Positions 1-6,529 of a stretch of DNA of 7,714 nucleotides are shown here, one piece after another; within the stretch, counting starts at the first letter, position 1, and every line of letters starts with the position of its first letter. Where the stretch lies: the NCBI GenBank assembly GCA_016190585.1, contig JACPQH010000069.1, forward strand, positions 1-7,714, in the 5' to 3' direction. The position numbers were made by a program, and so were the translations under genes. This DNA comes from Chloroflexota bacterium (GTDB lineage Bacteria > Chloroflexota > Dehalococcoidia > Dehalococcoidales > RBG-16-60-22). The notes below the pieces were generated by a model, which worked only from the letters and a program-made list of their open reading frames with translations, had not been told where the DNA came from and ran no database searches.

Positions 1-1
1 C

Positions 2-1714
<1,713 letters not shown>

Positions 1715-1734
1715 GACCCTTTCCGGGAAAAGAC

Positions 1735-1767
1735 AGGGGGCGGGATTTGAACCCGCCCCTTTTTTTA
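1735..1767 (+). terminator. Intrinsic terminator of clpC
   Basis: A perfect 8-bp GC stem, GGGGCGGG (1737-1744) with CCCGCCCC (1752-1759), closes a 7-nt loop. It can be extended outward by a G-T pair and an A-T pair. A run of seven T follows at 1760-1766. It lies 20 nt after the clpC stop codon and is a textbook rho-independent terminator. On the other strand the stem-loop imitates a tRNA T-arm, but no tRNA is present. Confidence 0.92.
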
Positions 1768-1945
1768 TGCCAGAAGCGAACTGGTACGTTGCCGTTTCTG
1801 CCCCGGCTTTTTCCCGGTGCCTCCTGCCCTCGCAGGAAAGGCGGTCCGGCCCTGTCTCAACCTGTGATTCCCGAGCAACCTCACCCCCTTGCATCCCCCG
1901 CGCCATATTTGCGGGTCCGGGGGTAAGGCAAGCAGACGGCTCCCA
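1768..1945. other. Gene-free intergenic stretch with GC-rich inverted repeats
   Basis: I find no convincing gene here. Short open frames on both strands lack a ribosome binding site and recognisable protein features. Two hairpins can be drawn. One pairs TCCTGC (1822-1827) with GCAGGA (1832-1837), extended by GCC/GGC across a 2-nt bulge. The other pairs CCCGC (1897-1901) with GCGGG (1911-1915). The stretch lies upstream of the promoter of the next gene, so it is not that gene's leader. It could be a small RNA on either strand or just spacer; no promoter clearly serves it. Confidence 0.4.
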
Positions 1946-1951
1946 TTGACC

Positions 1952-1980
1952 TTTACGAGCCCTGCCCCAGAGGGTATAAT
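1952..1980 (+). promoter_or_regulatory. Sigma-70-like promoter for the BioD-like/DRTGG gene
   Basis: A perfect -10 TATAAT at 1975-1980 sits 17 nt after a -35-like TTTACG at 1952-1957 (four of six consensus bases). A better-looking TTGACC at 1946-1951 is 23 nt from the -10, which is too far. The predicted transcript start near 1987 leaves a leader of about 34 nt before the TTG start at 2021. Confidence 0.72.
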
Positions 1981-2009
1981 ATACACGGTCTGTTTTGGCC
2001 GAAAAGCCG

Positions 2010-2014
2010 GGAGG
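2010..2014 (+). promoter_or_regulatory. Ribosome binding site fixing a TTG start
   Basis: GGAGG at 2010-2014, followed by TGA, lies 6 nt before TTG at 2021. The next in-frame TTG (2030) would be 15 nt away, and the GTG at 2014 is in another frame, so the site selects TTG 2021. Confidence 0.8.
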
Positions 2015-2020
2015 TGAAGC

Positions 2021-3019
2021 TTGGTCGCTTTGTATATCGTCTCAGCGAATGCGGCGGCGGGAAAGACCGCGGTTTGCGCCGGTCTCGCCAGGCATCTCCA
2101 GGCATCCGGGAAAAAGGTCGGCTACATAAAGATATCCGCCGGGTCCTCGCCCGACGGGGCGTCGCGGGACACCGCTTTCCTCAAGCAAATCCTCTCGGAA
2201 GATGAAGCCAGCCTGGTCGCCGCGGAACCGGGCGGTATGGCCGCCGCCCTGAAGGAAGCCTGCGGCCGCGCTGCCGGCAAGGACGTGGTGCTGGTCGAAG
2301 GCGTCCTCGGGCCCGCCGGCGACGACCCGCTCAGCCAGGCGTCTTACCAGGCCGCCAGGGCGGTGGACGCCAGCGTTATCGCCCTGGAGACGGCCGCGGG
2401 ACTGGCCACCCGTTTCACCAACCCTTACAAGGGTTTCGGCGCCGCCTTCCTCGGCATCATCGTCAACAAGGTTCCCAGGAGCCGCCTCGAAAGCTACCAC
2501 GACAAGTACCGGAGCCAGCTCGACGCCCTGGGAGTAAAGCTGCTCGGTGTTCTCCCGGAGAGTCGCGGCCTGGTCTCGCTCACCGTTGAGGAACTGGCCG
2601 GCGCGGTGCAGGGCAAGCTTACCGGCGCCGCGGACAAGTCGGCCGCGCTCCTGGAAAACCTGATGCTGGGCGCCATGTCCGTCGACTCCGGGCTGCTCTA
2701 TTACGGCCGCATCAAAGACAAGGCGGCGGTGCTGCGCAGCGACCGGCCGGATATGCAGCTCGCGGCGCTGGAAACACCAACCCGCTGCCTGGTGCTCTGC
2801 GGCGATAACCCGCCCATCCGCAGCGTACTGTTCAAAGCGGAACACCGCGGGGTGCCCGTGGTTATTACCGGCCTGGGCGTCAGCGAAGTAGTGGGGAAGA
2901 TTGAGGAGGCCTTAGAGAAATCCCGGTTCAACCAGGCCGCCAAGCTGGCGAAGCTGGAGGAAATCATGCCGCACCTGGACCTCCACGAGCTTGACAGCCG
3001 GCTGGGAACGGCCGGCTAG
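2021..3019 (+). CDS. BioD-like P-loop / DRTGG domain protein (Pta N-terminal-like, stand-alone)
   Basis: This 332-residue protein resembles the BioD-like N-terminal plus DRTGG region found in some phosphotransacetylases, here without the catalytic phosphotransacetylase domain. An N-terminal P-loop of the dethiobiotin synthetase/CobQ type is seen as SANAAAGKT (8-16), and a Walker-B-like VLVEG at 90-94. LGIIVNKVP (144-152) is typical of this fold. The DRTGG-like domain covers roughly 210-300, with GAMSVDSGLLYYGR followed by DRPDM at 241-245 where the name motif would lie. The tail, about 301-317, is helical and charged. There is no signal peptide or membrane segment, so it is probably cytosolic. 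The start is TTG 2021, preceded by GGAGG. It is a single-gene unit with its own promoter and terminator. The family's function is not established; a regulatory or nucleotide-sensing role tied to acetyl-CoA/acetyl-phosphate metabolism is inference from domain architecture only. Confidence 0.85.
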   Translation: MVALYIVSANAAAGKTAVCAGLARHLQASGKKVGYIKISAGSSPDGASRDTAFLKQILSEDEASLVAAEPGGMAAALKEACGRAAGKDVVLVEGVLGPAGDDPLSQASYQAARAVDASVIALETAAGLATRFTNPYKGFGAAFLGIIVNKVPRSRLESYHDKYRSQLDALGVKLLGVLPESRGLVSLTVEELAGAVQGKLTGAADKSAALLENLMLGAMSVDSGLLYYGRIKDKAAVLRSDRPDMQLAALETPTRCLVLCGDNPPIRSVLFKAEHRGVPVVITGLGVSEVVGKIEEALEKSRFNQAAKLAKLEEIMPHLDLHELDSRLGTAG

Positions 3020-3056
3020 CGGGCCCGGTCTTAACAAATAAATCAGCCGGAAAAAT

Positions 3057-3094
3057 CCTGGGGGAATGGTCTTTCCCCTGGGTTTTTTCTTTTA
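3057..3094 (+). terminator. Intrinsic terminator after the DRTGG-domain gene
   Basis: A 10-bp stem pairs 3057-3066 with 3073-3082 (core GGGGAA/TTCCCC, with two G-T pairs near the outside). The loop is 6 nt, and the stem is followed by TTTTTTCTTTT. It lies 37 nt after the TAG stop and just before the speD promoter, so it separates the two transcripts. Confidence 0.9.
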
Positions 3095-3098
3095 TGAG

Positions 3099-3128
3099 TT
3101 GATAGATGGGGGCACATTATTATAGAAT
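3099..3128 (+). promoter_or_regulatory. Sigma-70-like promoter for speD-speE
   Basis: TTGATA (3099-3104, five of six consensus bases) and TAGAAT (3123-3128, five of six) are separated by 18 nt. An overlapping TATAGA at 3121 gives a 16-nt spacer. The predicted start near 3135 is downstream of the ATG at 3106, so that ATG would not be in the message. This supports the later TTG start of speD. The leader would be about 58 nt and is AT-rich. Confidence 0.7.
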
Positions 3129-3176
3129 TGCTTTTGTTGTGCAAAAAAACCGCGCAGGAACCAAATCTGGAAATTT

Positions 3177-3183
3177 AAGGAGG
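3177..3183 (+). promoter_or_regulatory. Shine-Dalgarno AAGGAGG fixing the speD TTG start
   Basis: AAGGAGG is a near-perfect ribosome binding site 9 nt before the TTG at 3193. An ATG at 3188 is out of frame and meets a stop after two codons. The site makes TTG 3193 the start of speD rather than the upstream in-frame ATG at 3106. Confidence 0.88.
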
Positions 3184-3192
3184 GCGGATGAT

Positions 3193-3582
3193 TTGAATGC
3201 GCTTGGAAAACACATCCTTCTCGAGCTCAAAGATTGTAACAGGGAGGCGTTAAACGATTTAGGCTTTCTCAAAGAGACCCTCATCGGGGCGGCGGGCGCC
3301 TGCGGCGCCACGGTGGTGGGGGAGACCTTCCACCTTTACAGCCCTCAGGGGGTCAGCGGTGTGGTTACCATCGCGGAATCACACCTCTTCATTCACACCT
3401 GGCCCGAGTACGGCTACGCTGCCGCCGATATCTTCACCTGCGGCACCGCCGTTGAGCCGGAGAAGGCCGCCGAGGTCATCATCGAGCGGCTGGAGTCCAA
3501 GAACCACTCGGTGATCGAGATACAGCGCGGGCTCATGGTGGTTGAGAACAGCCTCGTTAAGAGTTATGCAGTCGGACCCTGA
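3193..3582 (+). CDS. speD: S-adenosylmethionine decarboxylase proenzyme (prokaryotic type)
   Basis: SpeD decarboxylates S-adenosylmethionine to give the aminopropyl donor for polyamine synthesis, in the cytosol. The proenzyme cuts itself before a serine, which becomes the pyruvoyl cofactor. From TTG 3193 the protein is 129 residues, the usual length of the small bacterial/archaeal form. It opens with MNALGKHILLEL, a typical family start. The self-cleavage site is AESH, with Ser63; His68 (FIHTWPEYGY) and Cys83 (FTCG) are also in place. These numbers agree with those I recall for the Thermotoga enzyme, a strong argument for this start over the in-frame ATG at 3106. The 3' end overlaps speE by 17 nt, indicating translational coupling and a shared pathway. 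The first 90 or so bases are clearly AT-richer than the rest, probably keeping the start region unfolded. Confidence 0.96.
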   Translation: MNALGKHILLELKDCNREALNDLGFLKETLIGAAGACGATVVGETFHLYSPQGVSGVVTIAESHLFIHTWPEYGYAAADIFTCGTAVEPEKAAEVIIERLESKNHSVIEIQRGLMVVENSLVKSYAVGP

Positions 3583-4489
3583 TAATTGGTTCCAGGACAG
3601 GATAAGCCCTAACCTGATCCAGCTTCATCGCCTGAACAAGGTGATCTATGAAGGCCGGACCGGGTACCAGTCGGTCCGGATTGTCGAGACCGCCGGTTTT
3701 GGCGTTTGCCTGGTGCTTGACGGCAAGATCCAGTCAAGCGAGGTGGATGAGTTTATCTATCATGAGGCGCTGGTGCAGCCGCCGATGATCGCGCACCCAC
3801 GGCCGCAGACGGTTTTTATCGCCGGGGGCGGCGAGGGCGCGACGCTGCGGGAAGTCCTCAGGCACCAGACCGTTGAGAGAGCCGTCATGGTCGATATCGA
3901 CGAGCAAGTAACCGCGCTCTGCCGGCAGTACCTGCCCGCTCACAGCCAGGGCGCTTTTGAAGATAAGCGGACCGAGCTGCATCACGCTGACGCCCGCGAG
4001 TTCCTGGCCGGTTCCCGCGACAAGTATGACGTCATCATCATCGACTTACCGGATCCCCTTGAGGAAGGCCCGGCCTATCTCCTCTACACACAGGAGTTTT
4101 ACCGCATAGCCCGCGAGAAGCTGAACGCCGACGGCATGATGTCGGTCCAGTCCGGGTCATCGACCATAACCGAGCTTTTCAACTTCAGCTGCGTGCTCAG
4201 CACCATCAAAAGCGTATTTCCCGCCGTCTTCCCCTTCCAGACCTATGTGCCCAGTTTCGGCAACCCGTGGGGTTTTACGCTGGCCTCGGTCAGTCCGGCG
4301 TTGGCGCCCCCGGCGCCGCAGGAAATCGACGGCCGCATCCGGGCAAGGGCCAGCCGGGACCTGCGGTTTTACGACGGCATCGCCCACCAGGGAATGTTTT
4401 CCCTGCCGAAACACCTCAGGACCGCCCTGGGGCAGCAGACCAGGCTTATCACGGACGCCGAGCCGATCTTCATCCACAAGCCCGGGTAA
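3566..4489 (+). CDS. speE: Polyamine aminopropyltransferase, thermospermine-synthase (ACL5)-like
   Basis: This enzyme moves the aminopropyl group of decarboxylated AdoMet to a polyamine such as putrescine, agmatine or spermidine. The protein is 307 residues from ATG 3566, which overlaps speD by 17 nt; the site before it (TAAGAG) is weak, so coupling to speD translation is likely. The N-terminal beta domain contains YEGRTGYQ (28-35) and DGKIQSSEVDEFIYHE (52-67). The Rossmann-type domain has GGGEG (87-91), VDID (109-112) and the catalytic-loop segment DLPDPLEEGPAYLLYT (160-175). Classical spermidine synthases have a D-S-x-D-P-x-G-P type loop there. The D-L-x-D-P...GP-Y-LYT form, together with VPSFGNPWGF (228-237), is like plant ACL5 thermospermine synthase and related prokaryotic enzymes. 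The family assignment is firm. Which polyamine is the acceptor cannot be read from the sequence, so the gene symbol denotes the family only. Confidence 0.93.
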   Translation: MQSDPDNWFQDRISPNLIQLHRLNKVIYEGRTGYQSVRIVETAGFGVCLVLDGKIQSSEVDEFIYHEALVQPPMIAHPRPQTVFIAGGGEGATLREVLRHQTVERAVMVDIDEQVTALCRQYLPAHSQGAFEDKRTELHHADAREFLAGSRDKYDVIIIDLPDPLEEGPAYLLYTQEFYRIAREKLNADGMMSVQSGSSTITELFNFSCVLSTIKSVFPAVFPFQTYVPSFGNPWGFTLASVSPALAPPAPQEIDGRIRARASRDLRFYDGIAHQGMFSLPKHLRTALGQQTRLITDAEPIFIHKPG

Positions 4490-4503
4490 GCCGGACCCGG
4501 CTT
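4482..4503. other. Short overlapping inverted repeats between convergent genes
   Basis: Two alternative 6-bp hairpins overlap the speE stop codon: CCGGGT (4482-4487) with ACCCGG (4495-4500), and AAGCCG (4488-4493) with CGGCTT (4498-4503). Neither is followed by a T-run on either strand. They may form a weak bidirectional terminator between speE and the convergent gene; this is uncertain. Confidence 0.3.
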
Positions 4504-4508
4504 GCCTG

Positions 4509-4778
4509 TCAGGACGGCAGCTCGAACGTCTCGCTCACCTCGATTGTCTCCGTTGTTCCCGTGGCTGCCAGCGCCTTCTGGACTTCGGGCATGTTGAAGT
4601 ATTCAAGATAGGACTTCTTGTCATCCCAGTCGAAGACCACCAGCACCTCATTCGGGTCCCTGGCGCTGCGGTAAACCGTCGCTCCCCTGGAGCCTTTTTC
4701 TTTCCGGGTCCCGTCGTCCCTGACCAGCGTCTTCCAGGAGTCGTAGTCCTTGAGCTTGCGTCTCACGATAAGGTTCAT
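4509..4778 (-). CDS. Small ABM-like (dimeric alpha-beta barrel) protein, unknown function
   Basis: An 89-residue cytosolic protein with no signal peptide or membrane segment. The pattern is a beta strand MNLIVRRKL, helix DYDSWKTLVRD, strand ATVYRSARD, strand EVLVVFDWDD, helix KKSYLEYFNMPEVQKALAATG and a final strand. This is the layout of antibiotic-biosynthesis-monooxygenase-like dimeric alpha-beta barrel proteins, a ferredoxin-like fold. Small members act as cofactor-free oxygenases, haem-binding proteins or, often, unassigned stress proteins, so no reaction is claimed. The start is ATG 4778, with GAGGTG about 5 nt upstream (4784-4789). It converges on speE, from which it is separated by 19 nt, and diverges from a second ABM-like gene across about 306 bp. 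No good -10/-35 pair was found; the perfect palindrome CTGTATATACAG lies 24 nt upstream of the start and may be an operator. The start and family are likely; the role is unknown. Confidence 0.8.
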   Translation of the reverse strand: MNLIVRRKLKDYDSWKTLVRDDGTRKEKGSRGATVYRSARDPNEVLVVFDWDDKKSYLEYFNMPEVQKALAATGTTETIEVSETFELPS

Positions 4779-4801
4779 CAGACACCTCGCGGCGATATTC
4801 T

Positions 4802-4835
4802 CTGTATATACAGTATCGTCGCGACAGAGGCGCCT
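4802..4835. promoter_or_regulatory. Three tandem perfect palindromes, possible operator region
   Basis: Three perfect palindromes follow one another within 34 bp: CTGTATATACAG (4802-4813), GTCGCGAC (4818-4825) and AGGCGCCT (4828-4835). They lie 24 to 57 bp upstream of the start of the leftward ABM-like gene, the usual place for a repressor or activator site. The first resembles a LexA-type CTGT...ACAG but with a 4-bp rather than 8-bp centre, so it should not be called a LexA box. The regulator is unknown. Confidence 0.4.
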
Positions 4836-4882
4836 GGTCTATATGTAGTCTTACCTATTTGTCCGGGGAACAATCGCTAATC

Positions 4883-4962
4883 ACAGGGGGCGTCTATCGG
4901 CCCTTCCGTCTGGCCGACCGGGCTGGCGCGTGGGTGGTGTCAGGGCGGTACGTTTCCCCTGT
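4883..4962. repeat. Long-range inverted repeat in the divergent intergenic region
   Basis: ACAGGGG at 4883-4889 is the exact reverse complement of CCCCTGT at 4956-4962, enclosing 66 nt that is GC-rich and can form small internal hairpins (for example GGCC and GGGC/GCCC pairings). There is no open frame of note. It sits upstream of the promoter at 4979, so it is not part of the rightward mRNA. It could be a leader of the leftward gene or a protein-binding region, or chance. Confidence 0.3.
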
Positions 4963-4978
4963 CCCTCTCTTACCGTGT

Positions 4979-5008
4979 TTGACAGGAGCCGCGCGTGGTG
5001 CATAAAAT
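4979..5008 (+). promoter_or_regulatory. Sigma-70-like promoter for the rightward ABM-like gene
   Basis: A perfect -35 TTGACA (4979-4984) is followed after 18 nt by TAAAAT (5003-5008, five of six consensus bases). A 16-nt spacing to CATAAA is an alternative. The predicted start near 5015 leaves a leader of about 70 nt before the GTG start at 5085. Confidence 0.72.
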
Positions 5009-5084
5009 CTATTGCCACCGCGCTAGCCGGCCGTTATGCCAGCAAGCCGCGCTGTTCTCACGAATATCAGTGAGGAGGTAGACC

Positions 5085-5438
5085 GTGATAAGAGTCATCA
5101 TAGAGCGCAGGCTGAAGGAAGGGAAGCGGATTTCCCAGCTTATCCGGCAGCTCCGGGTGAAAGCCATGGGGCAGAAAGGTCATGTCAGCAGCGAGGTGCT
5201 CATCGATGCCGAAGACTCGAGGCTCATCACCGTGGTGGCCACCTGGAGCACGCTCGATCACTGGAAGACCTGGGAAACATCCGAGCAAAGGGCCGCCATC
5301 AACCAGGAGATCCAGCCCCTGCTGACGGAGCCGCCCGTAGTCAAGACCTACCGGGTCCTTTCCGGCGAGGAGCTCGACTACATGGAAGACCCGGAGGGAT
5401 GGCTGCGCCAGGTAGAGCGCACCTCCTTTGACGGCTAG
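5085..5438 (+). CDS. ABM-domain (antibiotic biosynthesis monooxygenase-like) protein
   Basis: A 117-residue cytosolic protein with the ABM/dimeric alpha-beta barrel pattern. It has an N-terminal strand MIRVIIERRL, a helix ISQLIRQLRVKAM with QKGHVSSEVL after it (a common lead into the second strand in this family), the strand RLITVVATW with the conserved WSTLDHWKTWETSEQR helix, then an IQPLL helix and a final strand KTYRVL. A C-terminal acidic/aromatic extension of about 20 residues follows. Members of the family run from cofactor-free oxygenases to proteins with no known reaction; no substrate is suggested here. The start is GTG 5085 with GAGGAGGT (5072-5079) 5 nt upstream. It has its own promoter, diverges from another ABM-like gene and converges on the amidohydrolase gene (58 nt apart). 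Similarity to the other ABM-like gene is at fold level only, so they are not a recent duplication. Confidence 0.85.
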   Translation: MIRVIIERRLKEGKRISQLIRQLRVKAMGQKGHVSSEVLIDAEDSRLITVVATWSTLDHWKTWETSEQRAAINQEIQPLLTEPPVVKTYRVLSGEELDYMEDPEGWLRQVERTSFDG

Positions 5439-5472
5439 CTAAATCCCTCCCGGTGGGTCGATTATTCGGCTG

Positions 5473-5495
5473 CCCGGCGATACCCGCTTGCCGGG
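5473..5495. terminator. Hairpin between convergent genes, possible weak bidirectional terminator
   Basis: CCCGGC (5473-5478) pairs with GCCGGG (5490-5495), with two further pairs possible inside, closing a loop of about 7 nt. It lies between the stop codon of the rightward ABM-like gene and that of the leftward amidohydrolase, two bases from the latter. There is no U-tract on either side, so rho-independent termination would be weak. Confidence 0.4.
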
Positions 5496-5496
5496 A

Positions 5497-6501
5497 CTAC
5501 TGGATTTTAAGCAGCTTCTCCGCGTTCAGATGGCTGATCTTTTCCCGGTCCTCATCACAGATGGGGACCGATTTCAGGAAGGCCACGGCTTCCTGGCTGT
5601 CGCCCATCGGGTAGTCCACGGCGAAGGCCATGCGGTCGGCGCCCAGGGCCAGGTAAGCGCACAGGAAAGCCGGCTGGAAGCACATGCCGCTCGTGGTTAT
5701 GGTGAAGTTGGTCTTAAGATAGTCGCTGACTTTGCGTGCGATCTTTGCCTTGAAGGTCTTGCGGCGCCAGGGCGTGTCCAGCCGCGAAATCCAGAACGGC
5801 AGGCCCTCCCCCATGTGCCCCAGGATGATCTTCAGGCCCGGGTATTGATCGAACAGGCCGCTGTGGATCAGGCGCAGCGTGTGTACCGCCACTTCGGCGG
5901 CGAAGGCGTAATGCAGGAGCACGGCGCCGTAGTCGGCGTAGGGCTTCAGGATGGCGGTTGACGGGACTTCGGGGTGGAGGTACAGCGGCACGTCGAGCCG
6001 CTCGGCGGCTTCAAATATGGGCCAGTACTTCCTGTCGTCCAGGTACTCGTTCCGGGCGTGCGACTGGACGCAAACACCCCTCAGCCCGAGCTCGGTAACC
6101 GCCCTCTCCAGCTCGGCGGCGGCGGCTTCCGGGTCTTGCGGCGCGATACAGGCCAGCCCGAGGAACCGGTCCGGGCGTGTCTTCACCGCCGCCGCCAGCA
6201 CGTTATTCAAAGTCTTTGACCAGGCAACGCCTTCGGCCGGTTCGAAGCACTGGACATGGGGATTGGTCAGGCTGATGGCCTGAACATCAACCCCGGCCGC
6301 GTCCATCGTCCCAAGCCGGCGTTCCCCGAAATCGCGCAGCGCCTCGCCCAGCTCCGGCGCGCGGTCGATATGGAAACCATAATCGTACCACACGCGGAAC
6401 AGGTCGCCGTCCATATCTGCCCTGGGAATGTCCTTGCGGGCAAGCAAGTGCTTTTCGTACTCGCGAGTAAGAAAATGGGCCTCCAGGTCGATGACTTTCA
6501 T
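5497..6501 (-). CDS. Amidohydrolase-2 family protein, probable metal-dependent decarboxylase (gamma-resorcylate decarboxylase-like)
   Basis: A 334-residue TIM-barrel protein of the amidohydrolase_2 family. That family includes aminocarboxymuconate-semialdehyde decarboxylase and gamma-resorcylate/dihydroxybenzoate decarboxylases, which remove CO2 from aromatic or enoic acids with one divalent metal. Visible residues: E7 and H9 in IDLEAHF (an ExH instead of the HxH of many members, as in the resorcylate decarboxylases), H176 in LYLHPEVP, H229, E232 and R240 in LGHMGEGLPFWISR, and D296 in FAVDYPMGD. These are the usual metal and catalytic positions. QDPEAAAAELERAV (122-135) and the YLDD segment (153-156) also fit. 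No signal peptide, so cytosolic. The start is ATG 6501, with AGGAG 10 nt upstream; an in-frame TTG at 6537 lies upstream of that site and inside queA. It follows queA by 28 nt on the same strand, so it is probably cotranscribed. The substrate is unknown, and hydrolase activity cannot be excluded. Confidence 0.88.
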   Translation of the reverse strand: MKVIDLEAHFLTREYEKHLLARKDIPRADMDGDLFRVWYDYGFHIDRAPELGEALRDFGERRLGTMDAAGVDVQAISLTNPHVQCFEPAEGVAWSKTLNNVLAAAVKTRPDRFLGLACIAPQDPEAAAAELERAVTELGLRGVCVQSHARNEYLDDRKYWPIFEAAERLDVPLYLHPEVPSTAILKPYADYGAVLLHYAFAAEVAVHTLRLIHSGLFDQYPGLKIILGHMGEGLPFWISRLDTPWRRKTFKAKIARKVSDYLKTNFTITTSGMCFQPAFLCAYLALGADRMAFAVDYPMGDSQEAVAFLKSVPICDEDREKISHLNAEKLLKIQ

Positions 6502-6511
6502 CCTCGTCTCG

Positions 6512-6516
6512 CTCCT
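6512..6516 (-). promoter_or_regulatory. Ribosome binding site fixing the amidohydrolase ATG start
   Basis: AGGAG on the minus strand (plus-strand CTCCT at 6512-6516), preceded by AAA, lies 10 nt before ATG at 6501. It excludes the in-frame TTG at 6537, which would start inside queA and has no comparable site. Confidence 0.75.
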
Positions 6517-6529
6517 TTTCCCAAACTTG

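Noticed and set aside
1735..1790. Possible tRNA gene on the minus strand
   Set aside because: Only a T-arm-like stem-loop is present; no cloverleaf partner arms. The T-run makes a terminator the simpler reading.
1795..1885. Minus-strand resemblance to a cobalamin riboswitch core (GGGAA...GGT...GGACCGCC)
   Set aside because: The B12 box is not recognisable, the ACTG element is missing, and there is no downstream gene on that strand to control.
1765..1986. Open frames on both strands over the spacer after clpC (about 73-100 codons)
   Set aside because: No ribosome binding site, Pro/Arg/Gly-rich low-complexity translations, and overlap with the clpC terminator and the next promoter.
2042..2845. 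Long minus-strand open frame (267 codons) opposite the DRTGG-domain gene
   Set aside because: Shadow of the real gene in GC-rich DNA; the plus-strand protein has recognisable domains, a promoter and a terminator.
4802..4813. LexA/SOS box
   Set aside because: CTGT and ACAG are separated by 4 rather than 8 bases, and neither neighbour is a typical SOS gene.
4245..4880. Plus-strand open frame of 211 codons covering the speE end and the small ABM-like gene
   Set aside because: Arg/Pro-rich translation without family features; it overlaps two well supported genes in other frames.
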